Position numbers and translations under genes: made by a program. Below the pieces are notes generated by a model that ran no database searches, was not told the origin of the DNA, and saw only the letters and a program-made list of their open reading frames with translations. Below, one piece after another: positions 1-8,781 of a stretch of DNA of 64,000 bases. The stretch comes from Rhodobiaceae bacterium (GTDB lineage Bacteria > Pseudomonadota > Alphaproteobacteria > RS24). The DNA is taken from contig JABJKE010000029.1 in the NCBI GenBank assembly GCA_018660505.1, positions 1-64,000 on the forward strand. Reading direction: 5' to 3'. Positions within the stretch are counted from its first letter, which is position 1; each line of letters starts with the position of its first letter.

Positions 1-1
1 C

Positions 2-180
2 CTAGAAAGTTCCGAACGATGGCCGCAATTTGTTTTGCGTATGTGGCTTGAGCTGACGCTCAAGCCTTTTTTAATGAATTGCTGTGAAAATGTTCACCTC
101 GCCTACTTTAGGTCGGGGTGGCAGCCAAATAAGGTTTCGACTGAATAGGTTGCGGCCGTTCCATCGTTCGGTCTTTCTAG
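2..180. repeat. MITE-like element with imperfect terminal inverted repeats
   Basis: Bases 2-28 and 150-180 are imperfect inverted repeats. Both read CTAGAAAG from the outside, then CCGAACGATGG, then CCGCAA; the right arm carries about four extra bases. They enclose about 120 bp with no coding capacity of their own, although this segment contains the terminator at 45-72. A short non-coding segment bounded by ~27-bp inverted ends resembles a MITE or a solo IS remnant. The left flank is the window edge, so a target duplication cannot be judged; CTAG itself could be the target. Confidence 0.5.
45..72 (+). terminator. Intrinsic terminator of an off-window plus-strand gene
   Basis: A perfect 9-bp stem (GGCTTGAGC at 45-53, GCTCAAGCC at 58-66, loop TGAC) is followed by six T residues (67-72). 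The orientation is plus, so it most likely ends a transcript entering from the left of the window. No gene in this window needs it. Confidence 0.8.
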
Positions 181-183
181 CCC

Positions 184-209
184 CCGACACCAAGGCAACT
201 TGGTGTCGG
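184..209 (+). other. Perfect hairpin upstream of the first small HTH-like gene
   Basis: CCGACACCAAG (184-194) pairs perfectly with CTTGGTGTCGG (199-209) around a GCAA loop, 24 nt before the ATG at 234. No T-tract follows, so it is not a plain terminator. It could be an operator or a 5'-UTR hairpin. The paralogous gene at 4244-4585 also has a perfect hairpin at a similar place, with different sequence. Confidence 0.55.
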
Positions 210-233
210 CAAGCTAGGAAAGAAGAGCCAGAT

Positions 234-575
234 ATGAGCCAAGATCAAAAAACTTTACTGCCGCCCTCCGTGTCCCAAAACATTCGCCATAACCTATGGG
301 TTTACCGAACCTTCCAAAACCGAACCCGCAAGCAATTGGCGCAAGGCAGCTTGCGGTCGGGCATTTTGCGCGCCTATGAATACGGCTTCCGCCCCATAAC
401 GCCAGCCCATCTCACGCTCCTCGCCAAGCGGTTAGAAGTCAGCGAAGACGACCTCACCGCGCCGCCAAATTACGAGCTGGTGCTAGACTGGCAAACGCGG
501 CGCATCGTGGAATATTTTCGCGGGTTAGACAGCCATCAACGCCACGCGATTAAGCGCCTGATGATGCATATGTAA
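234..575 (+). CDS. Small HTH-like protein, paralogue A
   Basis: Unrecognised 113-residue protein, probably a small DNA-binding regulator. Residues ~30-75 look like an Xre-type helix-turn-helix: a short helix after TRKQLA, then the strictly conserved LRAYEYGFRP, then a helix ending RLEVSEDDL. The tail LDWQTRR...QRHAIKRL is basic and helical. A longer reading frame opens at 84, but the ATG at 234 follows a purine-rich AGGAAAGAAG. It also gives exactly the length and N-terminus (MSQDQK) of the paralogue at 4244-4585, with which it shares about 77 of 113 residues by hand count. The stop is 3 bp from the convergent gene's stop. The function is inferred from the fold only. Confidence 0.75.
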   Translation: MSQDQKTLLPPSVSQNIRHNLWVYRTFQNRTRKQLAQGSLRSGILRAYEYGFRPITPAHLTLLAKRLEVSEDDLTAPPNYELVLDWQTRRIVEYFRGLDSHQRHAIKRLMMHM

Positions 576-578
576 GGG

Positions 579-1085
579 CTAGACAGGGGCAGTAAACTCA
601 ACGGTAGATTTCTCTCCGTATAAAGAAAAGTAGGCCAGTTCAAACTTGAATCGTTGGATAAATTCCTCACGCGCTTCCCGAGGGTCAGGACCCTCGAGCT
701 GCAAAATGGTCTGTTTTTGACCACTTTTTAAGGTTGATGGATTGACAATACTTAGTTTAGTGCCTTTTAAGAACAAGGGGTCTGCTTGCTCAACCATATA
801 GTCTCTAAATTTTAATTTTTCAGTTTCTACATACTCGCCTTGGTCATAAAGATTTAGCACAATGTCTAACGCTGGCCCAAATCCTACATTGGCAATGGAA
901 AGCTCCAAACGCTTATCGACACCACCAGAGAGATACTCAAAATCTAAATAAGGTTTAGCTGAAAGCTTATTGTGCTCACGTTGCAAGTGAAGAGACCATA
1001 CACTTATCACCATCGCTGCAAGCGCAACGATGACCTCATAATTAGATTCAAGCCAATTCAGAATTACCTCAATTTCTTCCATCAT
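579..1085 (-). CDS. Unrecognised one-TM membrane protein
   Basis: 168 residues. An acidic N-terminus is followed by one hydrophobic segment (residues ~16-34), then a basic stretch and a soluble domain rich in beta-strand-like segments. NVGFGPALDIVLNL recalls a motif seen in many uncharacterised membrane-anchored proteins of accessory regions, but I assign no family. An ATG-ATG pair opens the frame behind a GAGGAAGAAG ribosome site. Base composition is visibly more AT-rich than the adjacent kdsA, which fits acquired DNA. It lies where eno often follows kdsA in alphaproteobacteria. It may instead be a fragment of a larger accessory protein. Confidence 0.6.
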   Translation of the reverse strand: MMEEIEVILNWLESNYEVIVALAAMVISVWSLHLQREHNKLSAKPYLDFEYLSGGVDKRLELSIANVGFGPALDIVLNLYDQGEYVETEKLKFRDYMVEQADPLFLKGTKLSIVNPSTLKSGQKQTILQLEGPDPREAREEFIQRFKFELAYFSLYGEKSTVEFTAPV

Positions 1086-1180
1086 CCATCTTCTTCCTCG
1101 CGTCTCGTTTGCTGGACGCGTTGTTTGCGAGGGCCTGTCATGGCCGCCCTCTAGCCTCGTCTTTCTTTACCCTCTCGGGC

Positions 1181-1198
1181 CCGTCGCTTAGGCGACGG
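1181..1198 (-). other. Hairpin spanning the kdsA stop codon
   Basis: CCGTCGC (1181-1187) and GCGACGG (1192-1198) form a perfect 7-bp stem whose loop contains the kdsA stop codon. On the minus strand no T-run follows, so it is at best a weak terminator or an mRNA 3'-end stabiliser. Confidence 0.4.
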
Positions 1199-2036
1199 CC
1201 TCATGCACGGCTTTTAGCGTGGTCAACAAACCGCGGGCTTCGTCTAGCGCGAGGCAGCTTGGGGCATCGCATAAGGCGGCGTCTGGGTCTGGGTGGAACT
1301 CTAGGAAGACGCCGTTGGCGCCCGCCGCAATCGCTGATTTGGCCAGCACAGAAACCCCTTCGCGACGACCGCCCGTCGAGGCGCCTGCCGTGCGCGGGTC
1401 GGCGCCAGGCAATTGCACCGCGTGGGTGGCGTCCATGGTGACCGGCACGCCGAGTTTTTTCATTTCCGGAATGCCCAACATGTCGACGACCAAATTATTA
1501 TAGCCAAAGCTGGTGCCGCGATCGCACAGAATAAGCTGAATATCGGGCGCCGCTTCGCGCGATTTGGCGATGATGTTGGCGCAATCCCATGGCGCTAAAA
1601 ACTGCGCCTTTTTGGCGTGCAACCAGCCGCCCTGCGCCGCCACCGCTTTCGCCGTGGCCACCACTAAATCGGTTTGGCGAACCAAAAACGCCGGCAATTG
1701 CACCACGTCGGCCACCTCGCACACGGCTTCGGCTTGCTCGGCTTCGTGCAAATCTGTCACCACGGGCACGCCGTGTTTGGCTTTCACCGCCTGCAACATC
1801 GGCAGACCCGCCGCCAGGCCGGGGCCGCGATAAGAGGTGATGGACGAGCGATTGGCTTTGTCCCAACTGGCTTTGAAAATAAACGGCAAATCTAAATCGG
1901 CGCAAATCGCTTTCAGCTCGGCGCAGACTTCCATCGCCAGCCCTTCGTCTTCCAGCACGTTGAGGCCAGCCATGACGACCATTTTCTCGCCGTCGCCGAT
2001 TTTAAGGTCGTATTCTTTGAGGGTTAAAACGCTCAT
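1188..2036 (-). CDS. kdsA: 3-deoxy-8-phosphooctulonate synthase (KDO-8-P synthase)
   Basis: Condenses phosphoenolpyruvate with D-arabinose 5-phosphate to make KDO 8-phosphate, the precursor of the inner-core sugar of LPS, in the cytoplasm. The 282-residue length is normal for the family. The substrate-binding block KASWDKANRSS sits at residues 55-65. VVTDLHE and CDRGTSFGYNNLVVDM follow as expected. Residue 26 is Asn (GLNVLED), the signature of the metal-independent class typified by the E. coli enzyme. It lies downstream of pyrG with a 44-bp gap on the same strand, the usual secG-pyrG-kdsA order. Confidence 0.97.
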   Translation of the reverse strand: MSVLTLKEYDLKIGDGEKMVVMAGLNVLEDEGLAMEVCAELKAICADLDLPFIFKASWDKANRSSITSYRGPGLAAGLPMLQAVKAKHGVPVVTDLHEAEQAEAVCEVADVVQLPAFLVRQTDLVVATAKAVAAQGGWLHAKKAQFLAPWDCANIIAKSREAAPDIQLILCDRGTSFGYNNLVVDMLGIPEMKKLGVPVTMDATHAVQLPGADPRTAGASTGGRREGVSVLAKSAIAAGANGVFLEFHPDPDAALCDAPSCLALDEARGLLTTLKAVHEAVA

Positions 2037-2080
2037 AATATTTCCAATGCTTGTTTAAACGAGGCGGCTTTGCGCCCCTA

Positions 2081-3772
<1,692 letters not shown>

Positions 3773-3808
3773 TCACTTGAGTTGTGCACAGCTTGTCGGG
3801 GAAACCGA

Positions 3809-4150
3809 TTATTCGGGGGTTGGCAGACTGCTTTCTGGCGGCAGCGGCGCGGGCGCCAAAGTGCCAAGGCCGGGCAGAGTGCCCTCTTGTTCGATCACGC
3901 CATCGAGCACAGAGGCGCGATTTTCCATCGTGCCGAGCACGGTAAGGCCGATAGAGGTTAGGAAAAACATGCCCGCCAGAATGCCCGTTGTGCGGGTCAT
4001 CACGCTGCCGAGGCCGCGCGCGGACATCATGCCATCGCCGCCGCCACCGCCGCCAATACCCAGCGCCCCGCCCTCAGAGCGTTGCAGCAATACCAGCACA
4101 ATCATCGCCACTGCGATCATCAAATGCACAACCAAAAGAATGGTGGTCAT
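3809..4150 (-). CDS. secG: Protein translocase subunit SecG
   Basis: Small accessory subunit of the SecYEG inner-membrane translocon. 113 residues. A first membrane helix (residues ~3-20) leads to LLQRSEGGALGIGGG, the conserved cytoplasmic loop, then a second helix (~50-72) with RTTGILAGMFFLTSI. The C-terminus is Pro/Glu-rich and variable, as in other members. A strong AGGAGAC ribosome site precedes the ATG. pyrG begins 99 bp downstream. Its own promoter is proposed at 4190-4218. Confidence 0.93.
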   Translation of the reverse strand: MTTILLVVHLMIAVAMIVLVLLQRSEGGALGIGGGGGGDGMMSARGLGSVMTRTTGILAGMFFLTSIGLTVLGTMENRASVLDGVIEQEGTLPGLGTLAPAPLPPESSLPTPE

Positions 4151-4189
4151 GGACGTCTCCTAAAGTCTGTCCCGTAAAACAATAGCAGC

Positions 4190-4218
4190 GATATAACGCG
4201 TTTGCGGGCGAATAGCAA
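4190..4218 (-). promoter_or_regulatory. Putative sigma-70 promoter for secG-pyrG-kdsA
   Basis: On the minus strand TTGCTA (-35, 4213-4218) and TATATC (-10, 4190-4195) are 17 bp apart, about 40 bp upstream of the secG ATG. The position between the inserted small HTH-like gene and secG suggests the conserved trio kept its own promoter. Confidence 0.5.
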
Positions 4219-4243
4219 TGTGTTGAGGAAGAAAATGAGCGGC

Positions 4244-4585
4244 TTACATATGCATCAGCAATCGCTTTATGGCGTGGCGTTGGTTGTCGGTGAGGGTGCG
4301 ATAATATTCAACGACGCGCCGCGTCTGCCAGTCGAGCAGCAGCGCGAAATCAGGCGGCGCGGCGAGCGTGGTTTCGCTAACCGATAAACGCTCGGCAATC
4401 AGCGGCAAATGGTCCCGCGTGACGGGGCGAAAGCCGTATTCATAGGCGCGCAATGTGCTGGACTTCAGGCTGGCGTCGGCCATTTGTCGGCGGGTTTGGT
4501 TTTGATAGGTGCGATAAATCCACAGGTTCTGGCGGATGTTCTCAGCTATATCTGGCGGCAGTAGCGGTTTTTGGTCTTGGCTCAT
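4244..4585 (-). CDS. Small HTH-like protein, paralogue B
   Basis: 113 residues, the same length as the gene at 234-575 and about 68% identical to it by hand count. It shares MSQDQK.LLPP, LRAYEYGFRP, LDWQTRR and QRHAIKRL..HM. Changes are mostly conservative and spread along the protein, so both copies look maintained and not decayed. A helix-turn-helix of Xre type is suggested at residues ~30-75. It is on the minus strand upstream of secG, so the two copies face in opposite directions around the kdsA-pyrG-secG block. Upstream are a perfect hairpin (4624-4646) and a GGTCGGGGTG motif also found upstream of copy A. The target is unknown. Confidence 0.75.
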   Translation of the reverse strand: MSQDQKPLLPPDIAENIRQNLWIYRTYQNQTRRQMADASLKSSTLRAYEYGFRPVTRDHLPLIAERLSVSETTLAAPPDFALLLDWQTRRVVEYYRTLTDNQRHAIKRLLMHM

Positions 4586-4623
4586 GCTCTTGGCTCTTTT
4601 GTTTTTGTCGTCACAAACGAAAA

Positions 4624-4646
4624 CGGCACTCGGAAACCGAGTGCCG
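4624..4646 (-). other. Perfect hairpin upstream of paralogue B
   Basis: CGGCACTCGG (4624-4633) and CCGAGTGCCG (4637-4646) form a perfect 10-bp stem with a 3-nt loop, 38 bp before the paralogue B start. On the minus strand it is followed by TTTTCGTTTG, so it could act as an attenuator within the leader as well as an operator. Confidence 0.55.
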
Positions 4647-4763
4647 GGGTGTCAGCAAGACATCACCAAAGTGACAACGGCGTATTCGCCAAGGCTGTTT
4701 TATTTCGCCGTCACCCCGACCAAAGGTCGAAGTGACAATGACGGCAAAGGCTTAAAAAAGCGC

Positions 4764-4815
4764 AAACCGCTTAGCCATTTACCCGTTCTATATGAGCAAA
4801 TGGCAAAAGCGGTTT
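4764..4815. repeat. Long inverted repeat (two-segment stem)
   Basis: AAACCGCTT (4764-4772) pairs with AAGCGGTTT (4807-4815), and GCCATTT (4774-4780) with AAATGGC (4798-4804). A 1/2-nt internal bulge separates the segments and the loop is 17 nt. On the minus strand a run of six T follows after GCGC, so it could stop transcription coming from tpiA, which lacks room for a terminator of its own. It may also be a palindromic repetitive element. Confidence 0.5.
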
Positions 4816-5035
4816 TGCCGTTGGTGAAAGGCTTGCTGATGCCCCATCTGTCGAACGTCAGACAACAGATAGCCTAGCTTGGCACAGTGCGGCTAAACGC
4901 GAAAGAGGCTTAATTTCAATAAGTTAAATGGAGGTTGTTATAAAAAAATAACGTTATAGATTCCCAGCGAGAGTCAGCTCACCGTAAATACATTTTCCAA
5001 AATTCGATAAAATCTGATTTACCCGAGGCAGCTAG

Positions 5036-5713
5036 ATGACCACTCCCTTAAAAAGCACACAAGGCCTTGCCATGGCCTTGCTAGAAACATTGTTTCTAGA
5101 AAAGTGTCCTCATTGCAAAATAACCAACCCGAACATCACTAAACTCACCCCCGTTTTATACAAAAATGATGCCTTAGGGGAAAGGCAGATTTGGAGGCTT
5201 TATTGCTGCGCTTCATGCGGGTCTGGAATCCTAGCGAAAGCTGAGAACTTTCTATTCGAGGGTGCCCAGAAAACATATGTGACCAAGATTTTCCCTCAAC
5301 CTCCCAGAGCAATTAGCAAAGATATACCTAAACTCGCTCAAGACTACCTAACTGAAGCTCGTGACGGATTGTCAAATTCGAGGTCAAGCATAATCGCATC
5401 TTCAACTGCAATCGATGCCATGCTGAGCGCAAAGGGCGCGGACGGAGATACGCTCTACAAACGCATAAAAAGTGCCCAGGAAAAGAATTTACTGAGTGAA
5501 GAAATGTCAAAATGGGCGCATCAAGTCAGGCTGGGTGGAAACGAACAACGACACCTAGTTGATGAACGACCGACTGAAAAGGATGCTCAAGATTGTTTAG
5601 ATTATGCCATGATGCTGGCTGACATATTGTTTGTCATCCCTGCAAGGGTTCAAGCTGGCATCGATAAAACAAAAAAGGAAACAACAGACGAAGAAGGAGA
5701 AAAAAATGGCTGA
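5036..5713 (+). CDS. DUF4145 domain protein with zinc-ribbon-like cysteines
   Basis: 225 residues. Two CxxC pairs (C24/C27 and C58/C61) look like a zinc ribbon. The C-terminal half fits DUF4145: a run of helices including RSSIIASSTAIDAML, a leucine-rich segment with LYKRI, and SKWAHQVRLGGNEQRH near residue 170. DUF4145 proteins occur alone or attached to restriction and other defence enzymes; their function is not established. Its last 8 bp overlap the start of the DUF2158 gene, so the two are translationally coupled. The pair sits in an insertion between secG and tpiA. Confidence 0.75.
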   Translation: MTTPLKSTQGLAMALLETLFLEKCPHCKITNPNITKLTPVLYKNDALGERQIWRLYCCASCGSGILAKAENFLFEGAQKTYVTKIFPQPPRAISKDIPKLAQDYLTEARDGLSNSRSSIIASSTAIDAMLSAKGADGDTLYKRIKSAQEKNLLSEEMSKWAHQVRLGGNEQRHLVDERPTEKDAQDCLDYAMMLADILFVIPARVQAGIDKTKKETTDEEGEKNG

Positions 5714-5900
5714 AAAACTCAAACTCGGAAGTGTTGTCGAACTAAACTCAGGGAGCCCACTTATGACCATCGTCGCCAAAACAGGGGGCAATTTCCAATG
5801 CGCTTGGTTTGCCGATAGCAGCCAAGTCAGCGACGCAATGTTTTCTCCCGCCTCGTTGAAGCTGGCCGAAGAAAAAACTGAGCCAAATGAAGTCTATTAA
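5706..5900 (+). CDS. DUF2158 (YodC-like) small protein
   Basis: 64 residues starting at the ATG at 5706; an earlier in-frame start at 5631 lies inside the DUF4145 gene. The ribosome site is GAAGGAGAAAAA. The pattern LKLGSVVELNSGSPLMTI followed by a Trp-containing strand (CAWF) matches the YodC/DUF2158 family of small beta-rich proteins of unknown role. It overlaps the DUF4145 stop by 8 bp. Its TAA directly abuts the stop codon of the convergent tpiA with no spacer. Confidence 0.75.
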   Translation: MAEKLKLGSVVELNSGSPLMTIVAKTGGNFQCAWFADSSQVSDAMFSPASLKLAEEKTEPNEVY

Positions 5901-6686
5901 TTAAGCGTAAGCTTTAACAATCCCGCCGAAATCTTTGGCCGTCAGACTGGCGCCGCCAACCAGCGCGCCATTGACATTTGGCACTGCCATCAGCTCCGCC
6001 GCATTGGCGGGTTTGACCGAGCCGCCATAGAGAATGCGCATTTTCGCGCCCTCGGCCCCAAAGCGGCGCACCAAAGCTTTGCGAAGCGCCGTGTGGACTT
6101 CCTCGACTTGCGCCACCGTCGGCGTGAGGCCAGAGCCAATGGCCCAGACGGGCTCATAAGCAATCACTGTGTTTTTCGCCGTGCAGCCATCCATCAGCGA
6201 GCCGCGCAATTGCGCTTGCACGACTTTTAGCGTGTCGCCGCTTTTGCGCTGCTTCAGGCTTTCGCCAACGCACATAATGGCCATCAGACCCGCGCCATGG
6301 GCGGCGGCCACTTTGGCTTTGACTTGTTTATCGGTTTCCAAATGGTCAGCGCGCCGCTCTGAGTGACCCAGAATAACCGCCGTCGCGCCCGCATCTTTGA
6401 GCATTTGTGCCGAGACATCGCCGGTATGTGCACCGCTTGACGCGGCATGGCAATCTTGCCCGCCCAGCGCAATGCCTTTGGCTTTCAAGCCCTTCATCGG
6501 CGCCAATAAAGTGGCCGGAGGGCAAATCATCACCGCGCATTTGGCTTTGTTCTTCGCCAGCGCGGTGGCCAGTTTTTTCACTTCGCCGAGGCTGGTTTTC
6601 GTGCCGTTCATCTTCCAATTGCCAGCCACCAGAGGTTTGGGAGCTCTAACTTGAGTGGGGGCTTGAGTGGGTTTGCGCGGGGCCAT
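5901..6686 (-). CDS. tpiA: Triose-phosphate isomerase
   Basis: Interconverts dihydroxyacetone phosphate and glyceraldehyde 3-phosphate in glycolysis and gluconeogenesis. 261 residues. AGNWKMNG carries the active-site Lys25, GHSERR the catalytic His108, and AYEPVWAIG the catalytic Glu178. The phosphate-binding YGGSVKPAN is near the C-terminus. A ~17-residue Pro/Gln/Lys-rich N-terminal extension precedes the core. GGAGACAAGCC upstream of the ATG supports this start. It is divergent from ppiD. In many alphaproteobacteria it is close to secG; here ~1.7 kb of accessory DNA intervenes. Confidence 0.97.
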   Translation of the reverse strand: MAPRKPTQAPTQVRAPKPLVAGNWKMNGTKTSLGEVKKLATALAKNKAKCAVMICPPATLLAPMKGLKAKGIALGGQDCHAASSGAHTGDVSAQMLKDAGATAVILGHSERRADHLETDKQVKAKVAAAHGAGLMAIMCVGESLKQRKSGDTLKVVQAQLRGSLMDGCTAKNTVIAYEPVWAIGSGLTPTVAQVEEVHTALRKALVRRFGAEGAKMRILYGGSVKPANAAELMAVPNVNGALVGGASLTAKDFGGIVKAYA

Positions 6687-6772
6687 GGCTTGTCTCCATT
6701 TTGCTTATCAAGGTTTCTGTTTAGCTGCTTCGGCGGGGTTTGTCATCTTTCGCCAGAAACCGCGCGCGAGGC

Positions 6773-6801
6773 TTGCGAGATTGGCTGTGCCGCACTATGC
6801 T
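6773..6801 (+). promoter_or_regulatory. Putative promoter for ppiD-trpEGDC
   Basis: TTGCGA (6773-6778) and TATGCT (6796-6801) are separated by 17 bp in the 189-bp divergent tpiA/ppiD region, 75 bp before the ppiD ATG. No trp attenuator-like leader peptide with tandem Trp codons was seen before trpE. Confidence 0.4.
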
Positions 6802-6875
6802 TAGCCAAATTTCATCCGGTCTTCGATTGCCGCTTCGGTTTCAATCAGAGGCCCACCTAGAAAGAGATTAAACTC

Positions 6876-8771
6876 ATGCTCAATTTTATGCGCTCCAAAG
6901 TAAGCGGTGTGCTTGGCATTCTGCTCATCGCCTTGCTGGTTTTCGCTTTTGGCCTATGGGGCATCGCCGATACATTTACCGGTTTCTCGAATGAAGAAAT
7001 CGCGCAAGTCGGCGACCAGAAAATTGATCGGCAGGAATATCAATTGCGCTTTATGCAGCGCACGCAAAGCCTGTCGCAGCAATTGGGCAGCAATATTTCG
7101 CCCGCCATGGCGCGCAACCTAGGCATTGAGGCGCAAGTGCTTAACAATATGCTGGGCAGCGCAGCCCTGCGCGAGGCGGCCGAAGAGCTGGGCCTTGGCC
7201 ATAGCGATGACGCCATTGCCGAAGCGATTGTCGCCGACCCGAGTTTCTTTGGCGCCAATGGTAAATTTGACGCGCCGACCTTTCGCTCGGTCTTGCAGCA
7301 AAATGGGTTGACCGAAAAACTATTCGTCGAAGACCAACGCCGCTTTCACATGCTGGAACAATTAAGCACCGCCACCGTCGATGCGGGGCTGGTGCCAAAT
7401 GTGCTGACGGAAAAACTGTATAAATATTTCCTCGAACGCCGCGTGGCGCGCTATCTCATTCTAACGCTGCAAGAGACCGACGATATTGGCGAGCCGACCG
7501 ACGAAGAATTAGAGACATTTTTCAACCAAACCAAATTGCGTTTCGCCGAACCGGAAAAACGCTCGGGCCAAGCCCTTGTGGTGTCGCCCGCCCGTTTTGC
7601 CGAGCTTATCTCCATCGATGCGGCCACGCTGCGAGAAGAATATGAAGCCTCGCTGGACGAATATTCCATCGCCGAAACCCGCGCCCTCGACCAATTGGTG
7701 TTGAGCGACCAAGACGAAGTGGCGACCGTGCGCGCCCTGTTGGCCGAAAACGCCAGTTTCGCCAAAATCGTTCTGGCCGTAGACCAAACGCTCAGCAACA
7801 CAGACCTCGGTGTGGTGGAACGCCAAGACCTCATTAGCGCCGATTTGGCAGAGAGAGCTTTCGCCATGAACAAAGGCGAGATTAGCGATGTGATTGAAGG
7901 GCCGCTGGGCTATGTGGTTTTGCGCGTGCGCGACATCACCCCCGGCTCGGTAAAGCCTTTGGATGAAGTAGCTGACTTGCTGCGCAATCGCATTATCTAC
8001 GACCGCGCGCTGGACGATATGTTGGCCTTCTCCGAAACCGTGGAAGACGAATTGGCCAGTGGCGAAACGCTGGAAAGCGTCGGCCAAAGATTTGACCTAA
8101 ACGTCATTCGAATTAGAAACATCAATGCCGATGGCGAAAACACCCAAGGCCGAAAAATGGCGCTTCTGGAACGCTATGACACCATCGCCCCCTCGCTATT
8201 TGAAACCGCCGTTGGCGAAGAAACCCCGATGATTGAAATGGACGATGGCACTTATGTATGGTTGCGCCTAACCTCCATCACGCCAAGCGAAGTGCCGCCC
8301 TTGGCCGAGATTCGCGACACCGTGAGCGCGCAATGGGAAGTGGCCGAACGCACCAAATTGCTGGAAGCCATGGCCGAACATATGGTCAAGCAAGGCAATG
8401 AAACAGGCAGCTTTAAATCGGTCGCAGCCAGCTTTAAGCGCGACCCCTTGGTCTCTGAACCGATGACCCGCCAAGCCAGCAATGATACGTTTTCCGATGC
8501 CGCGGTGAAACAATTATTCGCCGTGCCCGACCGCAAATTTGCTTGGGCCAATGTTGGTTTCGGCGGCGAGATTATCGTCATGCAAGTCGATAAAGTCATC
8601 CCGGCCGAGGTCAGCGATGGCGAAGCCAAGGAGCTGATTTTCGATGGCGAGGCGCGCAAATATCACCTCGACCTGACCAATCAATTCGTCCGCAGCTTGC
8701 AAAGCCACTTCGGCCTCAGCGTCAATCAAGCCAATTTGGAGCGCGCCACCAGCGAATTGGTCTCGCGATGA
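6876..8771 (+). CDS. ppiD: Membrane-anchored periplasmic peptidyl-prolyl isomerase / foldase (PpiD-like)
   Basis: 631 residues. A short basic N-terminus and one membrane helix (residues ~11-31, ending FGLWGIADTF) place the rest in the periplasm. Residues ~40-200 form the SurA-like helical chaperone domain. Residues ~230-370 resemble a parvulin (PpiC) domain with GEISDVIEGPLGYVVLRV. The remainder is helical. It probably helps fold proteins leaving the Sec translocon. It directly precedes trpE with an 10-bp gap, the common alphaproteobacterial arrangement tpiA-ppiD-trpE. Confidence 0.9.
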   Translation: MLNFMRSKVSGVLGILLIALLVFAFGLWGIADTFTGFSNEEIAQVGDQKIDRQEYQLRFMQRTQSLSQQLGSNISPAMARNLGIEAQVLNNMLGSAALREAAEELGLGHSDDAIAEAIVADPSFFGANGKFDAPTFRSVLQQNGLTEKLFVEDQRRFHMLEQLSTATVDAGLVPNVLTEKLYKYFLERRVARYLILTLQETDDIGEPTDEELETFFNQTKLRFAEPEKRSGQALVVSPARFAELISIDAATLREEYEASLDEYSIAETRALDQLVLSDQDEVATVRALLAENASFAKIVLAVDQTLSNTDLGVVERQDLISADLAERAFAMNKGEISDVIEGPLGYVVLRVRDITPGSVKPLDEVADLLRNRIIYDRALDDMLAFSETVEDELASGETLESVGQRFDLNVIRIRNINADGENTQGRKMALLERYDTIAPSLFETAVGEETPMIEMDDGTYVWLRLTSITPSEVPPLAEIRDTVSAQWEVAERTKLLEAMAEHMVKQGNETGSFKSVAASFKRDPLVSEPMTRQASNDTFSDAAVKQLFAVPDRKFAWANVGFGGEIIVMQVDKVIPAEVSDGEAKELIFDGEARKYHLDLTNQFVRSLQSHFGLSVNQANLERATSELVSR

Positions 8772-8781
8772 GCCAACAGAA

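Larger units (their letters stand above)
4586..5035. other. 450-bp non-coding accessory gap with hairpins
   Basis: No convincing gene lies here. A plus-strand frame from 4536 to 4877 starts antisense inside paralogue B and runs through the hairpins, so it was rejected. Contents are the hairpin at 4624-4646, an imperfect palindrome around 4707-4740 (TCACCCCGACC...GGTCGAAGTGA) of a type often repeated in proteobacterial genomes, the long stem at 4764-4815, and an AT-rich stretch (4910-5030) that probably holds the promoter of the DUF4145 gene. Confidence 0.5.

Noticed and set aside
84-233. 50-codon N-terminal extension of paralogue A
   Set aside because: It would be translated from the right arm of the inverted repeat and the hairpin. 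The paralogue has no such extension and begins exactly at MSQDQK.
4536-4877. 113-codon plus-strand frame in the accessory gap
   Set aside because: Starts antisense inside paralogue B and reads through a perfect hairpin and a palindrome; no ribosome site.
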